From Candidatus Thorarchaeota archaeon SMTZ1-83 (GTDB lineage Archaea > Asgardarchaeota > Thorarchaeia > Thorarchaeales > Thorarchaeaceae): 49,888 nt of DNA. Position 1 is the stretch's first letter. Each line of letters starts with the position of its first letter. Positions 32,713-40,594 of the stretch are shown here, one piece after another. The stretch lies in contig LRSK01000265.1 in NCBI GenBank assembly GCA_001563325.1, forward strand, positions 1 through 49,888, in the 5' to 3' direction. Made by a program: the position numbers and the translations under genes. Under the pieces are notes generated by a model, which was given only the letters and a program-made list of their open reading frames with translations, was not told the origin of the DNA and made no database searches.

Positions 32713-34093
32713 AGCTGAGTTCCTCCTCAACGAGTTTTTCGTAAATCACTTTGTCTGACTCCTTCACTGGGGCCTGGAAGACGCCGATTAGCACACCTCG
32801 AGTACCAAAGGGCCGCATAAGGGTTCCCCTGATGCCACTTGTAGTCTGTACAGGAGAACCTACAAACAACTCAGCGCGATCCTTGCTTGAGGCAATTCCT
32901 TCGACTAGTACATCGTCAGTACGCACTCTGCCTATTCTTCCCATGCGAACTCTGCGTCTGTTCAACACAATCTTCGCTGGAGTTTCAATGACCTCCCCCG
33001 ACCCAACTATCCTCATATGAGTAGGCGGCAGGTCGGTCCTCATTAAGATCACCTTCTGGCCTTCCTCAACTGCGATTTGGTTCTGGAATAGCAGGGCTGC
33101 CATGAATCCCGTTTCCTTTGCCTCATCCATGATGACCCTCCTATCTTCAGTGAAGGGCACAATTTCGGCGGTCACGTTCGGCATCCCCACCATTGTGCTT
33201 ACAACCATCCTGTCCGTTATTCTCCCCTTGTACAATCGGTTTCTTTCCAGTTGGACTAGGACTCCTTTCCGGCTGACGAGAGCCCCTTGTTCAGACAAAT
33301 AGTCACCGCGACTTATCTCGCTGTATTTCATGTCAGGAATGTTGACACCCACTCGGTCTCCAGCCTTCGCCTCAGGTAGGTTTTCCCCGAATGTCTGGAT
33401 CGTTCTTACTCTCGCTTCTGCATCCTGTGGCATCAGCCTCACTGTGTCCCCAGCGCGCAGAATCCCTCGTTGGATTGTGCCTGTGACCACTGTACCATGG
33501 CCCTTCACTGGAAATGCATGGTCAATAGGCATAAGAAATGAGCCATCGGTCAATCTCTTCTTCGGCCTAATCTTCTGGTTGAGGACCTCCTTCAGCTGGT
33601 CAATACCCTCTCCATTCTTGGCTGAGACTGCGACATATGCTGTGTCTTTGAACGCCGCCTCTTGAAGGACGGTACGTACCTTTTCTTGGACTGCCTTTAG
33701 GGCCTTGGGTTCAACTAAATCACTCTTGGTTATCGCCACCACAATCGTATCAATCCCCAAGGACCGCAGCACGACAATGTGCTCTCCCGTCTGAATCTTG
33801 GGACCCTCGTCTGCGGCCACAACAAGAATCGCTGCATCGATTATGTTTGCTCCTGCAACGACACTCCTAATCAAGTCTGCATGTCCCGGGGCATCTACCA
33901 GTGTCACACGCATTTTCCCAAGAGTGAACATCGTGAAGCCAAGGTCGATGGTTATTCCTCTCTCCTTAGCTTGCGGATGCTTGTCAAGGCCTGCAGTGGA
34001 AACTTTCTCACTCAATGCGCGGGCCAGCTCGGTCTTGCCATGATCAATGTGACCCACAAGGCCGACATGAACTGGAACGAGTTGCGTCATCAT
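32687..34093 (-). CDS. selB: Selenocysteine-specific elongation factor SelB
   Basis: A 468-residue translational GTPase that delivers Sec-tRNA(Sec) to UGA codons. GTPase motifs are GLVGHIDHGKT (G1), RGITID (G2), DAPGH (G3) and TKSD (G4, with Thr in place of the usual Asn). EF-Tu-like domains II and III follow (HAFPVKGHGTVVTGTI). A short C-terminal domain, with VLNRRRVRMGRIGRVRTDD and TSGIRGTLMRPFGTRGV, is typical of archaeal/eukaryotic SelB. The alternative aIF2-gamma is unlikely given neighbours and length. SepSecS follows and overlaps. Confidence 0.94.
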   Translation of the reverse strand: MMTQLVPVHVGLVGHIDHGKTELARALSEKVSTAGLDKHPQAKERGITIDLGFTMFTLGKMRVTLVDAPGHADLIRSVVAGANIIDAAILVVAADEGPKIQTGEHIVVLRSLGIDTIVVAITKSDLVEPKALKAVQEKVRTVLQEAAFKDTAYVAVSAKNGEGIDQLKEVLNQKIRPKKRLTDGSFLMPIDHAFPVKGHGTVVTGTIQRGILRAGDTVRLMPQDAEARVRTIQTFGENLPEAKAGDRVGVNIPDMKYSEISRGDYLSEQGALVSRKGVLVQLERNRLYKGRITDRMVVSTMVGMPNVTAEIVPFTEDRRVIMDEAKETGFMAALLFQNQIAVEEGQKVILMRTDLPPTHMRIVGSGEVIETPAKIVLNRRRVRMGRIGRVRTDDVLVEGIASSKDRAELFVGSPVQTTSGIRGTLMRPFGTRGVLIGVFQAPVKESDKVIYEKLVEEELSFGYRRSTA

Positions 34094-34200
34094 CCAACAG
34101 TCTTGGTCTTGCTCAGAACACCAGCTTAAACCCTTCGCTATCGAGCTTGTTACGCTCCAACACTACGATTAGCGGGCTGTTTATTGGGCAGATTGCTGAG

Positions 34201-34620
34201 ATGAATCTCATGGTTTCAAGGTCTCTAGAGAAGATGCTTCTAGTTGCAATTGGTCTCTCAACTGCCGTGCTGATAGGTGTTCCAGTTCTCATGTACGCAA
34301 TGGACACACTTGGAACTGCGTCTCAATTAGAGAGAGCAAGTCTATTCGCTGACAGAGTACATAACGTCACTGGAAGCGTGAACGACGGGCTAGCAAACAA
34401 CATCGCGATCGAGATCCACGTGCCCGACGGCATAGTCATTGCCTCTGTTGGGACAACTCTCACGATTATGTTTGAGATGGAAGGCTTGGAAACCAGAACA
34501 TGGAGTGTGGCCTATGATCACTCGATAGTCCTTGTTGGACCATCGGATTCTGGACCCTACATAATGCATGTTCAACTCGATTCCGGCACTATCGAGATTG
34601 CCTTTTCCTCCGTCATCTGA
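34201..34620 (+). CDS. Single-pass membrane protein, pilin-like
   Basis: From ATG 34201 the product is 139 residues. The short basic N-terminus is followed by one hydrophobic helix (MLLVAIGLSTAVLIGVPVLMYAM), then a beta-rich extracytoplasmic domain with Val/Ile/Thr alternation. This resembles archaeal class III pilin-like proteins, but no clear prepilin-peptidase site precedes the helix. The frame extends upstream into selB; that part is non-native. TTTATT near 34178-34183 could be its TATA box, with a leaderless start. Function unknown. Confidence 0.65.
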   Translation: MNLMVSRSLEKMLLVAIGLSTAVLIGVPVLMYAMDTLGTASQLERASLFADRVHNVTGSVNDGLANNIAIEIHVPDGIVIASVGTTLTIMFEMEGLETRTWSVAYDHSIVLVGPSDSGPYIMHVQLDSGTIEIAFSSVI

Positions 34621-34710
34621 GGCTAAAGGTCGGTTTCATTTCAGCACAAGCTTTTTAATGACGGCTCAGGTCTTCGCCGTCGATACCTCCTTGGTTGAGG
34701 TCTGAATGTA

Positions 34711-35397
34711 ATGGCTAAGGATTCTGAATCGTCTGAAGACATGGATGTTGAAGAGGACGAGTTGGACTTAGAAGAGGTTTCAGATGACGAGGACAGTGAA
34801 ATCCACCATGAACCAGAGACCCCAAGAAGACTGAGTCTAGAGAATCCAATCGGCATCATCTTCAATATTCGGATGCTAAGACGAGTTGTCCAGCTGCTGT
34901 TCCTCCTAGGAATCAACGCATACATTCTCGCTACGTGGTTTGGGGGTGAGCAAATTCTAGCATTCTGGGAGGGCTTTCGCGACATCTTGCCGAGCTTGCC
35001 CATCATCGCCCCCCTGGAAGCACCAGGAGCTGTTCTTGCTGGCACCTTCGACACTCTTCAGCGAGAATTCTCCGGAGGCATATTCCCGTTCTTCACACTC
35101 GGAGCGATGATCATAATCCTCACGATTCTCGGCAGATCAGCCTGCGGGTGGGTGTGTCCAATTGGGACAATCCAAGACTTCGCTACACTTCCAAAAAGAA
35201 CCAAAGTGCGTCCGTCTCCTAATACTGAGGATGAGCTTCGGCGCGTTAAGACGTACATCTTCGTAATCGTAATGGGGCTGGCCGTATGGGTTGGAATAAG
35301 CGGGCTCTTCGGAACTGCTGATGATCTTGTGAACATACTTGGACCATTCGCCACAGCGGCATTTGATCCTTTCAATCCCGCCTTCATTATCTTCTAA
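34711..35397 (+). CDS. NapH/CcoG-like membrane polyferredoxin, N-terminal part, ended by in-frame TAA
   Basis: 228 residues before a TAA at 35395-35397. After an acidic cytosolic N-terminus (about 50 residues rich in Asp/Glu) come membrane segments and the first family motif CGWVCPIG near residue 146. This family (NapH, RdxA/CcoG, MauN) moves electrons at the membrane. GAGGT lies nine bases upstream of ATG 34711. The rest of the family sequence, including the second motif, lies in the same frame beyond the stop, so the gene is interrupted. One substitution would restore it. Confidence 0.85.
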   Translation: MAKDSESSEDMDVEEDELDLEEVSDDEDSEIHHEPETPRRLSLENPIGIIFNIRMLRRVVQLLFLLGINAYILATWFGGEQILAFWEGFRDILPSLPIIAPLEAPGAVLAGTFDTLQREFSGGIFPFFTLGAMIIILTILGRSACGWVCPIGTIQDFATLPKRTKVRPSPNTEDELRRVKTYIFVIVMGLAVWVGISGLFGTADDLVNILGPFATAAFDPFNPAFIIF

Positions 35398-35736
35398 ACT
35401 ATATGGTTCATCACACAGTGGGGATTCTTCATAGCACAGATTGCGTTCGTGATTTTGATTGTGGGTATCGGAATCTGGGTGCCCAGATGGTTCTGTAGAT
35501 GGTTGTGCCCTGCAGGATGGCTCTATGGTGCGTTCTCCAGAGAGGCTATCGTTGGCATAGGAAGGAATCCTGCAAGATGTACACCTGACACCTGCAACGT
35601 GTGTGAAGTTGTGTGTCCCATGAACATCAGAATTCGCCGCTACCCCTATAAGGCGTTGCGTTCGCCGGAGTGCATCCTCTGTCTAGAGTGCAAAAGCCAT
35701 TGTCCAAATGGGGCAATCGTACTACGGTTTTCGTGA
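35398..35736 (+). CDS. NapH-like polyferredoxin, C-terminal part beyond the in-frame TAA
   Basis: The frame stays open directly after the TAA and encodes a membrane segment (FFIAQIAFVILIVGIGIWV), the second NapH motif RWLCPAGWLYG and two ferredoxin groups: CTPDTCNVCEVVCP and CILCLECKSHCP. An internal ATA/GTG region offers no good separate start. Together with 34711-35394 it makes one protein of about 342 residues of normal family layout. The last 15 bases overlap the convergent ModE-like gene. Confidence 0.8.
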   Translation, partial: TIWFITQWGFFIAQIAFVILIVGIGIWVPRWFCRWLCPAGWLYGAFSREAIVGIGRNPARCTPDTCNVCEVVCPMNIRIRRYPYKALRSPECILCLECKSHCPNGAIVLRFS

Positions 35737-36090
35737 TTGATCCCTGGTCCGCTTCACGGTGACCCTCTCGAAACTATCCTGTACACTGGCAAAGAGATCC
35801 ATGAGTTTCAGACCAAACCCGGTTATTCTTGCGCCCCCACCACCCTCAGTGCCACCCTTGTAGGTTTCTAGGAGCTTGACTCCGGTTTTCTGTTCAATCT
35901 TCCTCACGACACCCCAGGCATATCGATATGACATTCCTAACGCCTTCGCGCCCTCTGTAATTGTGCCGTTCTCTTTGATGCTCCTCAGAATTGCGAAAGC
36001 ACCAGGTCCAAATACGTAGTCGCCATCATGCTCTAACCACAACTTCCAGTTAGGCTTCAGCTTTGAGAATGCGTCATCTTCAGCTGTCAT
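35722..36090 (-). CDS. ModE-family DNA-binding regulator (molybdate/tungstate type), without ligand domain
   Basis: A 122-residue protein matching the N-terminal winged helix of ModE: LEHDGDYVFGPGAFAILRSI, then GAKALGMSYRYAWGVVRKIE and the wing GGTEGGGGARITGFG. The TOBE/Mop ligand domains of full ModE are missing, as is common in archaea. It probably controls molybdenum/tungsten or redox genes. ATG 36090 lies about 30 bases downstream of a CTTATCC box on the minus strand, so it may be leaderless. The longer frame begins with GTG 36114. Confidence 0.88.
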   Translation of the reverse strand: MTAEDDAFSKLKPNWKLWLEHDGDYVFGPGAFAILRSIKENGTITEGAKALGMSYRYAWGVVRKIEQKTGVKLLETYKGGTEGGGGARITGFGLKLMDLFASVQDSFERVTVKRTRDQSRKP

Positions 36091-36149
36091 CGGTGAACAC
36101 TTCCAGTGGCCCACTGGATAAGGGTGGATTACTACTCATATGACAGTTG

Positions 36150-36404
36150 CTAATGGCCCCAACGGAGTCGCTCTGGCTTCGTGTCTTTCTTGAATTCCTT
36201 CTTAACAAGTTTCCAATGGTCAGAGCAGAGATAGACTTTCCTTGAACGAGCATCCTTTACCTGCAGACCTGTATTCGCGATGCTCTTGGTTATGCGTACT
36301 GTCGGGAAAGACCGCTTGGAATCGTTTTGACACCCAACAATGCTGCAGGTCTTCTTTGTTGACGACAACTTCCTCACTTCATCGATGAGCGTACACGTGT
36401 ACAT
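36150..36404 (-). CDS. Small putative zinc-binding protein
   Basis: An 84-residue basic protein with CSIVGC near the N-terminus and YLCSDHWKLVKKEF near the C-terminus, giving a Cys/Cys/Cys/His-type set that could bind zinc. A minus-strand TTATAAT box (36403-36409) overlaps the first ATG, so transcription should start near 36380. The real start may therefore be GTG 36377 (MRKLSSTKK...). I cannot name the family; it may bind nucleic acid given its Lys/Arg content. Confidence 0.65.
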   Translation of the reverse strand: MYTCTLIDEVRKLSSTKKTCSIVGCQNDSKRSFPTVRITKSIANTGLQVKDARSRKVYLCSDHWKLVKKEFKKDTKPERLRWGH

Positions 36405-36430
36405 TATAACATTGACGGACCAGCAGAGCT

Positions 36431-37429
36431 CTAGACATCACCTTTCGGAGTCAATAGTGGGCCTTCTGAGTAGTCAAACATGACCCGTTCTTCTGCGGAC
36501 AATCTAAGCCTAAGTGACATCGTATTGTCCACCTCACCTACTTGGACCGCTGTAAGCCCGCACTCGCGCGCCACCTTCTCTACCAAGGGCACTTTCTCTG
36601 GATTCACTGCTACAAGGAATCCCAATGATACGTACATGCGAACCCAATCTTCGAGTATTATAGAGTTGGGACGAGCTGAGTCTACTGCATCAAGGTCGAG
36701 AAATCCTCCCTTCCCTGAGTATTCCAGTAGCATTCCGGCTGTGCCCACGAGTCCTGCAACTGAAACATCCTTGGCGGCGGTCACAAGATGCTTTTGAGCT
36801 AGTTTGATCATCACAGAGAGCCGTTCCACGACCTCGTTCGCAGATCGCTCAGTGACCGAGTCCCAACCTAACTTGTAACTGCCTCCGCGACGTCCTCGAC
36901 TGTCGAAGAGCAGAATCAACACATCGTTGTCGCAAGCCCCACCGGCCGTCAGCATATTCTCTTTCTTGACCGTCCCTGTTGCAGATCCAACAACATAGGT
37001 AGACGTGGACTGGGGATTCGTGTGGCCTCTAACTATGGGGACTCGAAAAGTATGAGACCCATCAATCAAACCCTCTAGAATCTGCTCGCCGATAGCGGAG
37101 TCATAGTATGAGATTGCCACAGCGAAGGAAGTAGGAGTGCCCCCTGCTGCATAGATGTCCATAACGGTTGCCAATACTGCATTGAAGCCGGCGGCTCGCG
37201 GATGGTTGAGGCATAGTTCCTCAACAATTGCGTCAGTCGTGAGTAGAACAATCTCATCGCTTGTTGTCAGAATTGCGGCCGAATCTTCACCAAGTCCGTG
37301 TTCTTGATTGCCATTGTAAGACGTTGCACGAAGACGTCCGATAATAGAAGGAAGAACGTACTTGCGGGAGATTCCCTCGAACTCGTGTAGGAGGGCAACA
37401 ATCTCCTCTAAACGTGTCAAACAGAACAA
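36431..37429 (-). CDS. Selenophosphate synthetase-related protein (PurM-like, COG2144-type)
   Basis: A 332-residue ATP-binding protein of the PurM/SelD/ThiL/HypE superfamily. Visible are GLGEDSAAILTTSDEIVLLTTD (metal/ATP site), FNAVLATVMDIYAAGGTP, and VSVAGLVGTAGMLLEYSGKGG in the C-terminal domain. It lacks the SelD N-terminal Cys/Sec loop, so it is related to, but probably not, SelD. The start is TTG 37429 or TTG 37420. The nearby Sec island makes a selenium-linked role attractive, but AIR-synthase-like proteins have many roles. Confidence 0.8.
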   Translation of the reverse strand: MFCLTRLEEIVALLHEFEGISRKYVLPSIIGRLRATSYNGNQEHGLGEDSAAILTTSDEIVLLTTDAIVEELCLNHPRAAGFNAVLATVMDIYAAGGTPTSFAVAISYYDSAIGEQILEGLIDGSHTFRVPIVRGHTNPQSTSTYVVGSATGTVKKENMLTAGGACDNDVLILLFDSRGRRGGSYKLGWDSVTERSANEVVERLSVMIKLAQKHLVTAAKDVSVAGLVGTAGMLLEYSGKGGFLDLDAVDSARPNSIILEDWVRMYVSLGFLVAVNPEKVPLVEKVARECGLTAVQVGEVDNTMSLRLRLSAEERVMFDYSEGPLLTPKGDV

Positions 37430-37449
37430 CTCTTGGGAGAATCAGTGAG

Positions 37450-37575
37450 CTACGGTGGACCGAGGAAGCCTATCGCGAAAGCAGCCTGTCCGAGTATGAT
37501 ACCAATCCCTAACATAGAAAGCCCTATCATGAGGTAAATCAGGGCCCTCATTTCTGAGCGAACTTCCTCTAGCAC
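37450..37575 (-). CDS. Small single-span membrane peptide (41 residues)
   Basis: Starting at GTG 37575, the frame encodes an N-terminal VRSEMR segment and one membrane span, LIYLMIGLSMLGIGIILGQA, ending in GFLGPP. AAGGTGA lies six bases upstream, a good ribosome site. The upstream region to 37638 has no other gene. It precedes the PurM-like gene by about 20 bases on the same strand, so the two may be co-transcribed. No family recognised. Confidence 0.6.
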   Translation of the reverse strand: MLEEVRSEMRALIYLMIGLSMLGIGIILGQAAFAIGFLGPP

Positions 37576-37638
37576 TTTGGTTCACCTTGGCTTGCTGCGA
37601 TGACTTGCGTGTTGCTTATAGAGGTTGCGGGACAAGTC

Positions 37639-37968
37639 CTATATGCGCCCGTTTCTATCGAAGGCTCTCTTCCCCCCTAGATGCCTGGAGTATGTAGACG
37701 GGACTTCTTCCAATCTATCCCCAGTATAGTCAAAATCGTCATTTAAGGGGGCTCGCACATTCTGAAGCCCCTTGCATTTGCCAGCATCCGTCATCTTCCG
37801 TATGGCGCAGACTCCGAATTTGCACCAGGCTCCATCGCACTCATCGTCAGTTTCTGTGCACATTATCGTCTTCTTCGAGTCTGTACGCCGAATCCTGAGT
37901 GCGCTGGGCTGGCGACTGCATTTGAATTCTCTACAAGTTGGTGTGCATTCAGTGAGACCCTTGGACAT
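37639..37968 (-). CDS. Small Cys-rich protein of unknown function
   Basis: A 109-residue hydrophilic protein with eight Cys in its first 65 residues, at 8, 12, 17, 37, 44, 49, 54 and 65. They appear in groups such as CTPTCREFKC and CDGAWCKFGVC, so zinc or iron-sulfur binding is likely. The C-terminal 40 residues have no Cys. ATG 37968 is preceded by GGAGTGA at a normal distance. It lies upstream of the 41-residue membrane peptide. I do not recognise the family. Confidence 0.7.
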   Translation of the reverse strand: MSKGLTECTPTCREFKCSRQPSALRIRRTDSKKTIMCTETDDECDGAWCKFGVCAIRKMTDAGKCKGLQNVRAPLNDDFDYTGDRLEEVPSTYSRHLGGKRAFDRNGRI

Positions 37969-37997
37969 AACAACTCACTCCAAACACAACTCATTGT

Positions 37998-38792
37998 TCA
38001 TTTCTTCTTCTTGGCTTCAACGAGAGCCTCATCCAGAATTGCCCTGCCAATCTCGAGAATCTTCAAGGACCGTTCCACTCCGGCTCTTTCTGTTTCATAC
38101 TTGCCTGATGAAACGTCTCCGATCCTATGTCGAGCTTCGAGTCGACTACTGTTTCGTTGCAGAGTTTGGCTTGTCTTGTTCATGCTCTTCAACCAGTTCT
38201 CTGCGTCCTTTATGGAACTCTTGAGATTCTTCTTTGTAGTCTTGATTGCGTCGGCAATCTTCTTTTTCTGCTCCTTGTAGACAGACTTGTCTAGAGTCCC
38301 TTGCATTTCTTCTAGCTTGGAACGTTTCTCCTCTAGCACATCAAGTGTCTTGACTGCCCTCTCCAGACGAAGATCCCCTCTGAAATCAGAGAGCTCTTCA
38401 CGCCTTGTCTTGGTCTTGTCAAAGGCAGCTCTCAGGTCTTCCGCCCGTGCGGTTAGGACGGCCTTGTCAGCATGTTTCAGTTTGAGAGCCTGACGCGTAG
38501 CTTGAATCTGATCCAGCAAGGTGTCTAGTTCCTTTCGAATGACCCTTAGTTCAGCTCTGGACATCAATGTCACAAACTCTCGTTGGTCCATTCCGTCAAC
38601 GGTCATGCCAAATGGAACTGCCACTGTTGGTGTATCTATAACGGAAGATTCCAGATCTACCGGCGCCTCAAAGGCCTCAAGGTCCAAGGTAGCTTCTTCA
38701 GTGACTGCTAAGGGTTTCCCGCAAGACTTGCAGAAACTCCCCTCAGGAACCTCCATACCACATGAGGGACAAGTCACAAGTTCCTCAGACAT
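37998..38792 (-). CDS. Zinc-ribbon protein with long coiled coil
   Basis: 264 residues starting MSEELVTCPSCGMEVPEG, with a zinc ribbon made of CPSC and CKSC. A linker follows, and then about 180 residues of charged heptad-rich coiled coil (for example ELDTLLDQIQATRQALKLKH). GGAG lies eight bases before ATG 38792; the frame extends to 38855. The architecture suggests a scaffold or filament-associated protein but no family is certain. It ends in a basic KKKK tail. Confidence 0.72.
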   Translation of the reverse strand: MSEELVTCPSCGMEVPEGSFCKSCGKPLAVTEEATLDLEAFEAPVDLESSVIDTPTVAVPFGMTVDGMDQREFVTLMSRAELRVIRKELDTLLDQIQATRQALKLKHADKAVLTARAEDLRAAFDKTKTRREELSDFRGDLRLERAVKTLDVLEEKRSKLEEMQGTLDKSVYKEQKKKIADAIKTTKKNLKSSIKDAENWLKSMNKTSQTLQRNSSRLEARHRIGDVSSGKYETERAGVERSLKILEIGRAILDEALVEAKKKK

Positions 38793-38868
38793 CGGATTAC
38801 TCCGCCCCGTGCAGAGTCTAGTTTTGGATTTTGCAGAGTGGGTTGCAACTTTCATGCTTAGATTGTCA

Positions 38869-39186
38869 CTACGTCAGTGTACCAAGACGTGCTGTGACTT
38901 CATCTAGCTTCGCCTTGGTTGAAACTATGCTCTCAGCGCCGTAATCGGGAAGGACCTTCAGTTCTTCCACAAGAAGCGCAATTGCTTTCGCAGGTTCAAC
39001 CTCCTTCGTGTCGATAGAACCATCAGGGAAGGTGAGTGATGCCTCAACCCACTTCTCTTTGGATTCGTCAGTTGGATATAGAATGTATATGTAGTCGTCA
39101 TTGCTGCAGATGAAGGAAGGAGTATGCTCCCAAGCTTCCGCCAACAATGACCCGAAGGTCTTTGCGTTCTCAGCTTTGTCTGCCAT
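38869..39186 (-). CDS. Small unknown protein
   Basis: A 105-residue acidic soluble protein with a beta-rich middle (FICSNDDYIYILYPTDE, WVEASLTFPDGS) and helical C-terminus. There are no catalytic or metal-binding motifs. It lies between endA and the zinc-ribbon coiled-coil gene on the same strand. I cannot assign a family. Confidence 0.6.
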   Translation of the reverse strand: MADKAENAKTFGSLLAEAWEHTPSFICSNDDYIYILYPTDESKEKWVEASLTFPDGSIDTKEVEPAKAIALLVEELKVLPDYGAESIVSTKAKLDEVTARLGTLT

Positions 39187-39266
39187 TCAGAAATCACCCT
39201 TCTGGGCTGGATGAGTTTGGGAAACGCTTGGTCTGAGTCCTTATTTGTTTTGCTCCGGTATGACAC

Positions 39267-39854
39267 CTACGGACGATGCCAAACGAAACTGTAGTATGCA
39301 ATCTGGCCGTTTTCCTTGATGGTCGCGACAATGAACCGCTTACGAACGCTGGTTGCGAGCCTCCCAGCCCTAACAATATCTAGGGGGACAACACCTTTTC
39401 TCTGCGGTATCACATGCACCAGTAGTGGAGCATGATCTTTTCCTGGTCCGTGTTCGTAAACCGCAAAGTCAGTTCCAAACTTGAGACCGGGCCTCACGAC
39501 ATACCCTCGCTCACGCAACTGACTATAGACCAAGAATCGTTCCTTGAAGTCTTCGACCTTCTTTGCGCCAAGCTCCAAGAGATCATCATGCGTTAGAGTT
39601 CGTTGTTCTTGCCTGCTGTGTAACTCTAGTCGGCCGGCCTTGGTGAGGTAGGTACACTCAATCAACGAGAGTTCTAGCGGCTTGTCAAACACAGCAGACT
39701 TGGGCTTTCTAATCCCGAGAGGTTGTCCGAAATAGCCGTCTCCGTAGAGCCGCATGCCATGTTCAGGGTTCCAGACTACGCCTCGGTCCCCAACCAATTC
39801 CGCCTTGGCAATATCCTCATGTGGACTTGACAATGCCTCCACCGGCCGTATCAT
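39267..39854 (-). CDS. endA: tRNA-splicing endonuclease
   Basis: A 195-residue archaeal EndA that cuts introns at bulge-helix-bulge sites. The C-terminal catalytic domain shows the three key residues in normal order: Tyr in FAVYEHGPGKDHAP, His in LLVHVIP and Lys in SVRKRFIVA. The N-terminal domain is GDRGVVWNPEHGMRLYGDGYFG and has the usual length. The start overlaps the stop of the upstream DUF47 gene by ATGA. Confidence 0.95.
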   Translation of the reverse strand: MIRPVEALSSPHEDIAKAELVGDRGVVWNPEHGMRLYGDGYFGQPLGIRKPKSAVFDKPLELSLIECTYLTKAGRLELHSRQEQRTLTHDDLLELGAKKVEDFKERFLVYSQLRERGYVVRPGLKFGTDFAVYEHGPGKDHAPLLVHVIPQRKGVVPLDIVRAGRLATSVRKRFIVATIKENGQIAYYSFVWHRP

Positions 39855-40513
39855 GTGTTGAGTGTTAGAGAGAGACCTCTGATTGTGTTGGCTGCGTCTT
39901 CGCTGAAGTTAGATATCTCTTCCATCATGTTGATGAAATCACGGAAACGAAGGACCACTGCAAGACCGACCTCAAGTGAGTAGAGATGAGATACGATATC
40001 TCTCTGAAGGATGTCTATTTGCTTCTCAAGCCTACATATCTCATCAGCTTTCTTGATGGACTCCTCGATATTGATGTGAAGGAATCTTACGGCTTCTCTC
40101 TGATGTGTGATCTGGTCAATGAATAGCCCGATGAACTTGGCAATCATCGATTTCAGGTCACCCGTTGGATTCCAGGACCCCGCAACCGCCGCAAGATGGT
40201 AGCATGCAATCTCCGCCCCGTCGATGAGTTTGTCATTGTAATTGACCAATCGTAGCAGGTCCTCACGCTGCATCAGTGTATTGACCTTGGAGAGCTCATT
40301 GAGAATGGCTAGCTTAATCGAGTCCCCCTTCTCTTCTAGCTCGGTGATCTTCTCGAGTTGTTTGGAGTCTACCTTCCTCCCCTCCTCGAGCCAGTCAACG
40401 ATTGCACTCTTCACAATCTTGTTTGCCGATAGCGCAACTCGGAAGTGTTCCTCAAGCATCTGAGTGATTTGTGCCAGTTCAGAACTGATGTATCTGTTGT
40501 TGTCGAGGACCAT
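39851..40513 (-). CDS. DUF47/PhoU-like protein
   Basis: A 220-residue all-helical protein of the DUF47 (PhoU-related) family, visible in ITELEEKGDSIKLAILNELSK, VNYNDKLIDGAEIACYHL and ISNFSEDAANTIRGL. Family members usually regulate or accompany Pit-type phosphate transporters, but no such transporter is adjacent. It ends in ATGA with endA. The divergent uppP gene begins 82 bases away. Confidence 0.9.
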   Translation of the reverse strand: MVLDNNRYISSELAQITQMLEEHFRVALSANKIVKSAIVDWLEEGRKVDSKQLEKITELEEKGDSIKLAILNELSKVNTLMQREDLLRLVNYNDKLIDGAEIACYHLAAVAGSWNPTGDLKSMIAKFIGLFIDQITHQREAVRFLHINIEESIKKADEICRLEKQIDILQRDIVSHLYSLEVGLAVVLRFRDFINMMEEISNFSEDAANTIRGLSLTLNT

Positions 40514-40560
40514 GTGTTCTCATCTCTGCGTGAATAGTCAGTCGGGCTCAGAGCTACCCT

Positions 40561-40570
40561 TTTAATTCTT
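40561..40570 (+). promoter_or_regulatory. TATA-like box of uppP
   Basis: TTTAATTCTT lies about 29 bases before ATG 40595, so transcription would start within a few bases of the start codon and the message is probably near-leaderless. Confidence 0.4.
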
Positions 40571-40594
40571 TAGTACCGAGCGTGGCCTAAGTGG

